This document shows positions 8,549-15,968 of a stretch of DNA of 64,000 nucleotides, one piece after another. The stretch spans positions 372,001-436,000 of the forward strand of contig NZ_JABEKV010000004.1 of assembly GCF_013283645.1 (NCBI RefSeq). The letters run 5' to 3'. Both the position numbers and the translations under genes were made by a program. Positions within the stretch are counted from its first letter, which is position 1; each line of letters starts with the position of its first letter. Origin of the DNA: Sinorhizobium psoraleae (lineage in GTDB: Bacteria > Pseudomonadota > Alphaproteobacteria > Rhizobiales > Rhizobiaceae). A model generated the notes under the pieces. That model saw nothing but the letters and a program-made list of their open reading frames with translations. It did no database searches and was not told where the DNA came from.

Positions 8549-10342
8549 ATGTTCTGGCCAGATGCCGCAGGAGCGGCTGCCCCCGTGGAACGGAAGCTCG
8601 CAGTGATCCTTGCCGCCGACGTCGCTGGTTACAGCCGGTTCGTCGCTGTCGACGAGGAAGGCGCGCTTGCGACGCTCAGCACTTACAACGCCACGATCGG
8701 CGATCTCGTCGCAGAGCATGGTGGGCGCATATTCGGATCGGCCGGCGACAGCGTCGGGGCGGAGTTCCACAGTGCCGTGCAGGCCGTGCGGGCCGCGGTC
8801 GCGATCCAGCGGGCGCTGCATCGCCGCAATGCCGATCTCAGTCCCGATCAGAGGATGGAGTTCCGCATCGGTCTCAACCTTGGCGATGTCGTCGTGGAAG
8901 GCGACAATCTTCTCGGCGACGGCGTCAACGTGGCGGCGCGGCTCCAGGAGGTCGCGCTGCCGGGCGGAATCTGCGTCTCGGGCACGCTTCATGATCAGAT
9001 CGAGGGCAAGCTCGATTTCCCGATGGTCCATCTCGGCGACCGCAGCCTGAAGAACATCCCGCGTCCCGTGCCGGTCCACAGGGTCGACTGGCGTCGCGAG
9101 GATCCGGTTGAGGCCGGTGTGCTCGGCGGACCGCTCCACCTTCCCGACAAGCCCTCCATCGTCGTCCTTCCCTTCGTCAACATGTCCGGGGACCCGGAGC
9201 AGGAGTATTTTGCCGATGGGCTGACCGAGGACATCATCACCGCGCTTTCGCTTTATCGCTGGTTCTTCGTCATCGCGCGGAATTCCTCCTTCGCCTACAA
9301 GGGCCACGCCGTCGACGTGAAGCAGGTCGGCCGCGATCTCGGCGTGCGCTACATCGTCGAAGGCAGCGTGCGCCGCGCGGGCACGCGCCTGCGCGTGACC
9401 GGCCAGCTCATCGAGGCCGAGACGGGCGTCCATCTCTGGGCCCAGCGCTACGACCGCGAACTTGCGGATATCTTCGCCATCCAGGACGAACTCACCCAGA
9501 ACGTCGTCGGCGCCATTGAGCCGGAAATCCTCATCGGCGAGAGCCGGCGCGCCTTGCTCAACTCCACCCATAATCTCGACGCCTATGAATGTCACATGCG
9601 CGGCACGTGGCTGCACAATGCCCAGGACACAGCCGAGCACTTCAAGGAAGCGATCGTCTGGCATCGGCGGGCGATCGCCCTCGATCCCGATTTCGGCCGC
9701 GCGCACATGATGCTTGCCCGCTCGCTCTATGCGCGCTGCTTCCACGGCTTCAGCGACGATGTCGACCGCGACAGCGCCGAACTCTACGCGGCTGCCGAGC
9801 GCGCCGTGGCGCTTGAGGAGCGCGACCCCTATTCGCACTATGCCGTGTGCCTTGCCCATTTCGCCGCACAGCGCGCGCCCGCGGCCGTCGAAGAGGCGCA
9901 GCGCGCGATCGACCTCAATCCGAACCTGGCGTTGGCGCATATGGCGCTCGGCTGGGCGCGGATATTCACCGGACATTTCGCCGAGGCACTCGATCCGCTC
10001 CACATGGCGCTGCGGCTCAGTCCGCATGACCCGCTGACATACCTGTTCCTCGACAGGATCGCCCTCGCTCACTATCACCTCGGGAACTACGAGGAAGCCC
10101 GGCATTATTCGGAGCGCGGCGTTTCGCTTCGCCGCGCTTATTTCAACCGGGTGGTGCTGCTTGCGAGCCTCGGCCAGCTTGCCCGTGAGGAGGAGGCGCG
10201 CGAACTCATCCCCGAGATCACCGCCAGCATTCCCGCCGACCTCGCCCACTACTGGCGGATACTCACGCCCTATGTCGAGCGGGAGCATTATGCGCATTTC
10301 ATCGAGGGGCTGCGCAAGGCCGGCTTGCCGGTCATTGCTTAG
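8549..10342 (+). CDS. Class III adenylate/guanylate cyclase with TPR repeats
   Basis: 597 residues. The N-terminal class III cyclase domain (about 15-185) has a metal-binding Asp24 in AADVAGYSR and a second Asp in the AGDSVG loop. A linker domain of the type common in rhizobial cyclases contains VLPFVNMSGDPEQEYFADGL (about 205-335). TPR-like helical repeats follow (about 345-560). It is predicted to be soluble. Rhizobia carry many such cyclases, so no specific name is assigned. It is probably monocistronic and convergent with the racemase-like gene. Confidence 0.85.
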   Translation: MFWPDAAGAAAPVERKLAVILAADVAGYSRFVAVDEEGALATLSTYNATIGDLVAEHGGRIFGSAGDSVGAEFHSAVQAVRAAVAIQRALHRRNADLSPDQRMEFRIGLNLGDVVVEGDNLLGDGVNVAARLQEVALPGGICVSGTLHDQIEGKLDFPMVHLGDRSLKNIPRPVPVHRVDWRREDPVEAGVLGGPLHLPDKPSIVVLPFVNMSGDPEQEYFADGLTEDIITALSLYRWFFVIARNSSFAYKGHAVDVKQVGRDLGVRYIVEGSVRRAGTRLRVTGQLIEAETGVHLWAQRYDRELADIFAIQDELTQNVVGAIEPEILIGESRRALLNSTHNLDAYECHMRGTWLHNAQDTAEHFKEAIVWHRRAIALDPDFGRAHMMLARSLYARCFHGFSDDVDRDSAELYAAAERAVALEERDPYSHYAVCLAHFAAQRAPAAVEEAQRAIDLNPNLALAHMALGWARIFTGHFAEALDPLHMALRLSPHDPLTYLFLDRIALAHYHLGNYEEARHYSERGVSLRRAYFNRVVLLASLGQLAREEEARELIPEITASIPADLAHYWRILTPYVEREHYAHFIEGLRKAGLPVIA

Positions 10343-10366
10343 GCTACTGTGCTGTCGGACGCGCCC

Positions 10367-11026
10367 TCAGACGTTCACCTGCAGTAGGTCGAACACGCGC
10401 TCGATAGCGCAGGGGATGGGGGCGATGATCGGTGTTTCGAAAAGCGGTTGCAATTGCTCGGCCGCCTGTCCGAGCGGGCCGCCACCGATGATGACGGCTT
10501 CGGCGCCGTCGATTTCGATGCAGGCGCGGACTGCCTCGGCAAGCGATTGCCTGAGCAGTGCTTCGTCGGCGGCGAGGGCGACAGGATCGCCAGCCGTGCA
10601 GCGGATGCCAGTATAGAGATGTGCGACGCCGAGGTCGCGGGCCCGATCTCCGATCGCCTCCAGGAGGTCCGGTGTCGTGGTGGCGACGCCGAACCGCCGC
10701 CGGGCACGCGAAGCTTCGATCATCGACGCTTCGCAGATTCCGACGACGGGAATGTCGACGCTTTCCCGAAGCGAAGCTAGTCCCGGATCGCCGAAGGCGC
10801 TGACGATGATGCCGAGGCAAGCGGGATCGTGTTTTGAGCCGATCTCGACGACCTCGGCGGCGGACGCCTTCAACTGCTCAGGGGTCACGATCATCGGGGG
10901 GGTGCGCTCAGCCGTGGCAATTGCCACGGCCAAGCGCCCGGTTGCAGCCTTGCGCGCGATGGAGACCATCATGTCGCTTGTCGCGCGCGAGCTGTTGGGG
11001 TTGATCAGGAGGATGTGCGAGGTCAC
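10367..11026 (-). CDS. Asp/Glu/hydantoin racemase-family protein lacking both catalytic cysteines
   Basis: 219 residues with the family fold signature: LINPNSS start, FGDPGL and VPVVGI-like motifs. In active hydantoin and aspartate racemases a Cys precedes the FGDPGL-type motif, and a second Cys sits in a GCAG-like motif near the C-terminus. Here the first is Ala (VSAFGDPG) and the second region reads GGGPLGQ. Two-base racemase chemistry is therefore unlikely. The GTG start overlaps the TGA of the upstream transporter gene (GTGA), so the two are translationally coupled. The substrate is unknown. Confidence 0.75.
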   Translation of the reverse strand: MTSHILLINPNSSRATSDMMVSIARKAATGRLAVAIATAERTPPMIVTPEQLKASAAEVVEIGSKHDPACLGIIVSAFGDPGLASLRESVDIPVVGICEASMIEASRARRRFGVATTTPDLLEAIGDRARDLGVAHLYTGIRCTAGDPVALAADEALLRQSLAEAVRACIEIDGAEAVIIGGGPLGQAAEQLQPLFETPIIAPIPCAIERVFDLLQVNV

Positions 11027-12486
11027 GTTCTCAGTTCCACTCCGACGCGGACCTGCTGCTGGGCAGCCTTGGGCTGCTCCGCTTCGGCCGGTTGCTGAAG
11101 ATCTTCCATCGACATGCCGTAGGTTTCCGGACCGAGCTGTATGCAGAAGGCGAAGACCGCATACATCGCCGCCGCCAGAGCGAAGACGCCGACCATGCCG
11201 TAGCTGTCGAACAGTGCGCCGGAAATCGTCGGCACGAAGGAGCCGGCCGCCGACCCTGTTGCGAGGATGAGGGCCACGCCGAAGGCGCGGATGCGCGTCG
11301 GGTAAAGCTCTGGCGCGTAGATCCAGATCGACGTGTTGAGCAGCAGGACAAAGAACTGGAAGATGGCGCCAAACAGCAGGACGAGGTAGATATTGGTGCC
11401 GAGATAGGCGATCGAGATCGCTGCCAGGCAGGCAAATACGGCGCCAAGCGTCAGCACTTTCTTGCGCGGGAAGTAATAGCCGAAGGTAGAGGCGGCGATG
11501 GCGCCGAGCACGCTGCCGCTCTGGATGATCATGCTGTAGAGCAGGCTTCCGGAGAGCGTATATCCCATCGAAACGAAAATGACCGGCATCAGCGTCAGCA
11601 CGGAGAGCTGGGCGCCGTAGCTCATCAGGATCGCGATCGCCACCGGGATGGTCCGCCCAAGGAACGGAGCCCGGAAGAGTTCCTTCCAGTCGCTTTTCTG
11701 CGGAGCCTCGTCCTGGATGTGGTCTTTCGTCAGATATTCCTGGACGACGAGATTCCGGGGCCGAAGCGATCCGGAGGCAAGAATGGACAGGACCTTGTTT
11801 GCCTCGTTGATCTTGTTTTTCGATGCGAGGAAGCGCGGCGTCTCCGGGACAAAGCGACGGTAGAAGACGACGAGCAGCGCGGGCAGGGCAAGCGCGGCGA
11901 ACAGCCAGCGCCAGCTGTTCTCGCCCGGGAACAGCGTAAAGATCAGCAGACCGAACGCCGGGGCGAGGAAATTGCCGAAGCCGCCGGCGCCGACATTGAC
12001 GAGACCCGCCGCGGTGCCGCGGAATTTTGGTGAGCAGAATTCCGACAGCATCGTCACCGCAGTGGAGATCTCACCGCCGACGCCGAAGCCGACGATCGCG
12101 CGAGCGAAGCAGAGCGTCGCGAAATTCGGCGCGAGCGCGCAGGCGGCCGAACCGATGGTGAAAAGCAGAAGGTTGATCGTCAGCATCACCCGCCGGCCAT
12201 ACCGGTCGCCGAGTATGCCCGACAGCAACCGGCCGAGCGCGGCGCTGCCGAAGGTGATCGTGTTGAGAAAGCCGATATCGGTGCCGGTGAGCCCCCAATG
12301 CTCCTTCAGGATGGGGCCGGCGACGCCGATGGTATTCTGTTCGAAGCTGTCGAACAGGCAGCCAATCAGCACGAGAGCGAGGATTTGCTTGTGCGCTCCC
12401 GTCACACCGATTTTCGTGAAAGCCGATTCCAGTTGCCGTATAACCGGCGAGCTCCCGCCGGACTGCACCATATTTTCCGCTGCCAT
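11023..12486 (-). CDS. Major facilitator superfamily transporter
   Basis: 487 residues, 12 predicted membrane helices. It has the MFS loop motif (GDRYGRRVM) after helix 2 and a sugar-porter-like PETPRFL motif at the central loop. The ATG at 12486 has an AAGGGG ribosome site. It is cotranscribed with the racemase-like gene, whose start it overlaps. The 325-bp leader contains four copies of a TGAAA-N6-TTTCA element, probably bound by the RpiR regulator encoded just upstream. The transported compound is unknown; a carboxylate or sugar derivative is plausible. Confidence 0.85.
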   Translation of the reverse strand: MAAENMVQSGGSSPVIRQLESAFTKIGVTGAHKQILALVLIGCLFDSFEQNTIGVAGPILKEHWGLTGTDIGFLNTITFGSAALGRLLSGILGDRYGRRVMLTINLLLFTIGSAACALAPNFATLCFARAIVGFGVGGEISTAVTMLSEFCSPKFRGTAAGLVNVGAGGFGNFLAPAFGLLIFTLFPGENSWRWLFAALALPALLVVFYRRFVPETPRFLASKNKINEANKVLSILASGSLRPRNLVVQEYLTKDHIQDEAPQKSDWKELFRAPFLGRTIPVAIAILMSYGAQLSVLTLMPVIFVSMGYTLSGSLLYSMIIQSGSVLGAIAASTFGYYFPRKKVLTLGAVFACLAAISIAYLGTNIYLVLLFGAIFQFFVLLLNTSIWIYAPELYPTRIRAFGVALILATGSAAGSFVPTISGALFDSYGMVGVFALAAAMYAVFAFCIQLGPETYGMSMEDLQQPAEAEQPKAAQQQVRVGVELRT

Positions 12487-12514
12487 GGTTTGTTCCCCTT
12501 GTTGGCTAACAACG

Positions 12515-12530
12515 TGAAAACTCAGTTTCA
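12515..12530. promoter_or_regulatory. Candidate RpiR operator, copy 1
   Basis: TGAAAACTCAGTTTCA: a perfect TGAAA-N6-TTTCA inverted repeat 29 bp before the transporter start. Confidence 0.6.
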
Positions 12531-12543
12531 TAAGTCTACAGCA

Positions 12544-12559
12544 TGAAACGAGGATTTCA
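12544..12559. promoter_or_regulatory. Candidate RpiR operator, copy 2
   Basis: TGAAACGAGGATTTCA: same spacing and arms, 29 bp from copy 1. Confidence 0.6.
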
Positions 12560-12684
12560 TAACGGATTTTGCCCGGTGGAAGGTGATTTGCATTTGCCGA
12601 ACCGTAACAAAGACATACGGATGCTATGCGCTGCGATCATCTTCCTGGACACCAACGGGAAGGCAGGTTTCATGCCAATATTTG

Positions 12685-12700
12685 TGAAAATCGGATTTCA
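12685..12700. promoter_or_regulatory. Candidate RpiR operator, copy 3
   Basis: TGAAAATCGGATTTCA: perfect arms in the same intergenic region. Confidence 0.6.
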
Positions 12701-12747
12701 CGTGGGAGATCAAGCATCTACCACCAGAACTTCGAAATTCTTGCGCG

Positions 12748-12763
12748 TGAAACTGCCGTTTCT
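12748..12763. promoter_or_regulatory. Candidate RpiR operator, copy 4 (imperfect)
   Basis: TGAAACTGCCGTTTCT: one arm mismatched at its last base. Confidence 0.45.
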
Positions 12764-12811
12764 TGTGATTAAATAATGTTCTGCAATTTCAGGCAGGTGC
12801 CCAAAGGGCGA

Positions 12812-13657
12812 TCAGAGTTCTTCGAGCGCGTCGTTCAGCGCCTCGATGCCACGCAGGCGGTTTCGACCGGCGACGCCGGCGACCTCGATGCAGCGGGTCG
12901 TGAGCAGATGGCAGAGCGCCATGACCGAGACATGGTTGAAGAGCGGCCCCGGCGCCAGCGTCTGGCAGCGGAAATGCCACTCGGCCTGGCTGAGAAAAGG
13001 CACGCCTTCATCGGTGATGTACAGCAGCTTGGCGCCGGATTTCTCCACTTGTGCGAGCAGGCTATCCATCAGCGCGATGCGACGGCGCAAGCCGAAGACG
13101 ATGATGACGTCGTCGTCCGAGAAGCTGACGAGATGTTCGCCCATCGTTTGCCCGCCGCCCGGAATGGCCGCGATGTTCTCGATGACCTGCGTCAACTGCC
13201 ATTGAAGATAAGTGGCGAAGGAATGGCTGGCGCGAAAGCCGATGACCCAGACCTTGCGGGCCTTTAAGATTGCTTCCGACGCGGCGTTTATCTGGCTCTC
13301 CGCTATAGCGAGGAATGTCGCTTCGAGATTGGCGACGCCTTGCGCCACATGCGCGGCAACCGATTGTTCGCCGGCTGAATCGGTGGCAGTCGCCAGGAAA
13401 AGCCGCGATCCGGTTTGCTTGTCCGCGCGCGCGTGCCGGCGTGCCGCCTCGTAGTTCTCATAACCGAGGCGCTGGATGAAGCGCGAGACGGTGGCTTTCG
13501 ACACATGCGCAAGTGCTGCGAGTTCCTGCGCCGAATAGCTGGCGATCTCGCCCGGAAAATCGCAGACGAAGTCGCCCAGGCGCCGCTCCGCCGGATGGAG
13601 CTCCGGCAGAACGTCGCGCACGCGGGTGAGAAAGGATCTTTCCTTGGCGTTCATCAT
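12812..13657 (-). CDS. MurR/RpiR-family transcriptional regulator
   Basis: About 281 residues. The N-terminal HTH_6 domain includes ELAALAHVSKATVSRFIQRL (about 45-65). A C-terminal SIS sugar-isomerase-like domain includes KVWVIGFRASHSF and a GGGQTMGEHL segment, suggesting a phosphosugar or similar effector. The ATG at 13666 overlaps a TGAAA-N6-TTTCA box, so I place the start at the Met three codons in (13657). The same box recurs four times before the downstream transporter gene, which points to autoregulation and local control. Confidence 0.88.
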   Translation of the reverse strand: MMNAKERSFLTRVRDVLPELHPAERRLGDFVCDFPGEIASYSAQELAALAHVSKATVSRFIQRLGYENYEAARRHARADKQTGSRLFLATATDSAGEQSVAAHVAQGVANLEATFLAIAESQINAASEAILKARKVWVIGFRASHSFATYLQWQLTQVIENIAAIPGGGQTMGEHLVSFSDDDVIIVFGLRRRIALMDSLLAQVEKSGAKLLYITDEGVPFLSQAEWHFRCQTLAPGPLFNHVSVMALCHLLTTRCIEVAGVAGRNRLRGIEALNDALEEL

Positions 13658-13665
13658 TGATTCCA

Positions 13666-13681
13666 TGAAATTCTCGTTTCA
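13666..13681. promoter_or_regulatory. Candidate RpiR operator at its own gene, copy 5
   Basis: TGAAATTCTCGTTTCA lies at the 5' end of the regulator gene. It has perfect arms identical to those before the transporter, consistent with autorepression. A weaker partial match lies at 13726-13741. Confidence 0.6.
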
Positions 13682-13834
13682 TGGGAATGTCCGATTTCCA
13701 CGCGTCCTTGGCAATAGCGACGCGGTGAAACTCGGCTTCCGGTTGTCGGTTATGGTTGCTGGCGTATTTCGGGGCGGCCCATGTCGCAGCCGGTCGATTG
13801 ACTTTGCGGGTTCCGCTTCATAATTAACGATAAA

Positions 13835-14216
13835 GGATGGTTCCCCCGCGCCGGAGCGGAGCGGGGGAGTAAATGGGAATGTGACGGGGCGGACCCAAAC
13901 CGGGCGCCCTTATCGCAGCCGACCCCGCGACTGTAGAACGGTCAGGGTTCGCCATCGGGTCTGTCACCTTTTCCTGACGCGCTGCATGGGGCAGTTTCGC
14001 GGGATTGGACTTTCAGGCCGGAAAAGCCACTGGCATGGCATCGTGATCAGCCGGGCTGGACGCCTCTTCTTCTACGAATCGTCCGCCTTTCACGATGCTG
14101 CATATGCCGGGAAGGCGAGGCGGACCCGTTCGGCTTTTTGGCGGCTTGTGTTCAGCAATCGTTGAACGCACGTTGCTTTGAAGCCGTGACGCCGTGAGCC
14201 AGGAGACCTGCCATCC
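13835..14216 (+). ncRNA. Cobalamin riboswitch upstream of cobPWNO
   Basis: Conserved B12-box elements appear in order: GGTTCCC arm, AAATGGGAATGTG, CAGCCGACCCCGCGACTGTA, GCCACTGGC, CCGGGAAGGCG, and the terminal GTGAGCCAGGAGACCTGCC. It is predicted to lower expression of the downstream cobalt-chelatase/adenosylation operon when adenosylcobalamin is abundant. At about 380 nt it is longer than the usual 200-220 nt, because the arms on both sides of GCCACTGG are expanded. Confidence 0.92.
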
Positions 14217-14273
14217 GTCAGGGCATTCCGCCCGCAGGGGAGATCAATCCCCGATGCCAGCACGGAGGTTGTC

Positions 14274-14351
14274 GTGGCTTACAATTTGTCTTTTGAACGC
14301 GCGACAGGCGTGTTGTCCGCCCATTTCCGGTCGAAGCCGTCAGTGAACTGA
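14274..14351 (+). CDS. Possible 25-residue leader peptide before cobP
   Basis: A GTG start five bases after GGAGG opens a 25-codon frame ([12 protein letters not shown]...) whose stop lies 10 bp before the cobP ATG. It sits between the riboswitch and cobP, so it could couple translation to cobP or relay the riboswitch decision. It could equally be fortuitous. Confidence 0.3.
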   Translation: MAYNLSFERATGVLSAHFRSKPSVN

Positions 14352-14361
14352 GGCTGGCCGA

Positions 14362-14889
14362 ATGTCCATTTCCAGTGCCGGGCCGATTCTCGTGCTTGGC
14401 GGCGCCCGCTCCGGCAAATCCTCTTTCGCGGAAAAGCTCGCCGAAGCCTCCGGGCTGCCGATGCATTACGTCGCGACCGGACGAGCCTGGGACGACGAGA
14501 TGCGCGATCGCATCCGCCACCACCAGGACACGCGGCGCGGCAAGGGCTGGACGACCCATGAGGAGCCGGTCGACGTCGTGGGATTGCTTCGCCGCATCGA
14601 CGATCCGGCAGGCGCGATCCTCGTCGATTGCCTGACGCTCTGGGTCACCAACCTGATGATGGAAGAGCGCGACATGGCGGCGGAATTCGCCGCGCTCGCC
14701 GCCTTCTTGCCCGAGGCGCGGGCGCGCCTCGTCTTCGTTTCCAATGAGGTCGGCCTTGGCATCGTTCCGGAAAACCGGATGGCGCGCGATTTCCGCGACC
14801 ATGCCGGCCGCCTCCACCAGATCGTCGCGGAGAAATCCGCCGAAGTTTACTTTGTCGCGGCCGGACTGCCGCTGAAAATGAAGGGTTGA
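14362..14889 (+). CDS. cobP: Adenosylcobinamide kinase / adenosylcobinamide-phosphate guanylyltransferase
   Basis: Bifunctional enzyme (CobU in enteric nomenclature) that phosphorylates adenosylcobinamide and then attaches GMP for nucleotide-loop assembly. 175 residues, normal length. The P-loop is GGARSGKSS at 13-21. The [11 protein letters not shown] and [21 protein letters not shown] motifs are diagnostic. First full gene after the riboswitch. cobW follows after 3 bp. Confidence 0.95.
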   Translation: MSISSAGPILVLGGARSGKSSFAEKLAEASGLPMHYVATGRAWDDEMRDRIRHHQDTRRGKGWTTHEEPVDVVGLLRRIDDPAGAILVDCLTLWVTNLMMEERDMAAEFAALAAFLPEARARLVFVSNEVGLGIVPENRMARDFRDHAGRLHQIVAEKSAEVYFVAAGLPLKMKG

Positions 14890-14892
14890 TCC

Positions 14893-15957
14893 ATGACACT
14901 CGCTAAGGCCCAGCAGGGCAAGATCCCGGCTACCGTCATCACCGGCTTCCTCGGCGCCGGCAAGACGACGATGATCCGCAATCTGCTGCAGAATGCAGAC
15001 GGCAAGCGCATTGCGCTGATCATCAACGAGTTCGGCGATCTCGGCGTCGACGGCGATGTCCTCAAGGGCTGCGGCGCAGACGCCTGCTCCGAGGAAGACA
15101 TCATAGAGCTCACCAATGGCTGCATCTGCTGCACCGTTGCGGATGATTTCATTCCGACCATGACGAAGCTGCTCGAACGCGAGAACCGGCCCGACCATAT
15201 CGTCATCGAAACTTCGGGCCTTGCGCTGCCGCAGCCGCTGGTTGCCGCCTTCAACTGGCCGGATATCCGCAGCGAAGTGACGGTCGACGGCGTTGTGACC
15301 GTCGTCGATAGCGCCGCGGTTGCCGCCGGCCGCTTTGCGGACGACCACGACAAGGTCGATGCGTTGCGCGTCAACGACGACAATCTCGACCATGAGAGCC
15401 CGCTTGAAGAACTCTTCGAGGACCAGTTGACGGCCGCCGATCTCATCGTTCTCAACAAGACCGACCTGATCGACGCCTCGGGCCTGAAGTCGGTGCGCGA
15501 CGAGGTGGCTTCCCGCATCAGCCGCAAGCCGACGATGATTGAGGCGAAGAACGGCGAGGTGGCCGCCGCCATCCTGCTCGGCCTCGGCGTCGGCACCGAA
15601 GGGGAGATCGCCAACCGCAAGTCGCATCACGAGATGGAGCATGAGGCCGGCGAAGAGCACGACCACGACGAGTTCGACAGCTTCGTCGTCGAGCTCGGCG
15701 CGATCGCCGATCCGGCCGCTTTCAACGACCGGCTGAAGAGCGTGATCGCGGAGCACGATGTGCTGCGCCTCAAGGGCTTCGCCGACGTCCCCGGAAAGCC
15801 CATGCGCCTCCTGATCCAGGCGGTCGGCAGCCGCATCGACCAGTATTACGACCGGGCCTGGGCGGCCGGCGAGGCACGCGGCACGCGCCTCGTCGTCATC
15901 GGCCTCCACGACATGGACGAGGCCGCCGTACGCGCCGCGATCTCGGCGCTGGTGTGA
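14893..15957 (+). CDS. cobW: CobW GTPase, metal chaperone of cobalamin synthesis
   Basis: 354-residue G3E-family P-loop GTPase thought to deliver cobalt for chelation into the corrin ring. Walker A is GFLGAGKTT at 18-26. The metal-binding Cys motif NGCICC places thiols at 77, 79 and 80. NKTD base-recognition motif present. A His/Asp/Glu-rich stretch near residue 243 (HHEMEHEAGEEHDHDE) is an additional metal-binding candidate. It lies between cobP and cobN, 11 bp before cobN. Confidence 0.95.
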   Translation: MTLAKAQQGKIPATVITGFLGAGKTTMIRNLLQNADGKRIALIINEFGDLGVDGDVLKGCGADACSEEDIIELTNGCICCTVADDFIPTMTKLLERENRPDHIVIETSGLALPQPLVAAFNWPDIRSEVTVDGVVTVVDSAAVAAGRFADDHDKVDALRVNDDNLDHESPLEELFEDQLTAADLIVLNKTDLIDASGLKSVRDEVASRISRKPTMIEAKNGEVAAAILLGLGVGTEGEIANRKSHHEMEHEAGEEHDHDEFDSFVVELGAIADPAAFNDRLKSVIAEHDVLRLKGFADVPGKPMRLLIQAVGSRIDQYYDRAWAAGEARGTRLVVIGLHDMDEAAVRAAISALV

Positions 15958-15968
15958 TCGGGTAGAAA

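Noticed and set aside
8345..10297. Open frame of about 650 codons on the minus strand opposite cobQ and the cyclase gene
   Set aside because: It mirrors a well-supported gene, has no recognisable domain, and long antisense frames are expected in GC-rich coding sequence.
12515..12763. Regularly repeated short boxes as a CRISPR array
   Set aside because: Repeats are 16-bp inverted boxes with irregular spacing and no repeat-spacer structure; operator sites explain them.
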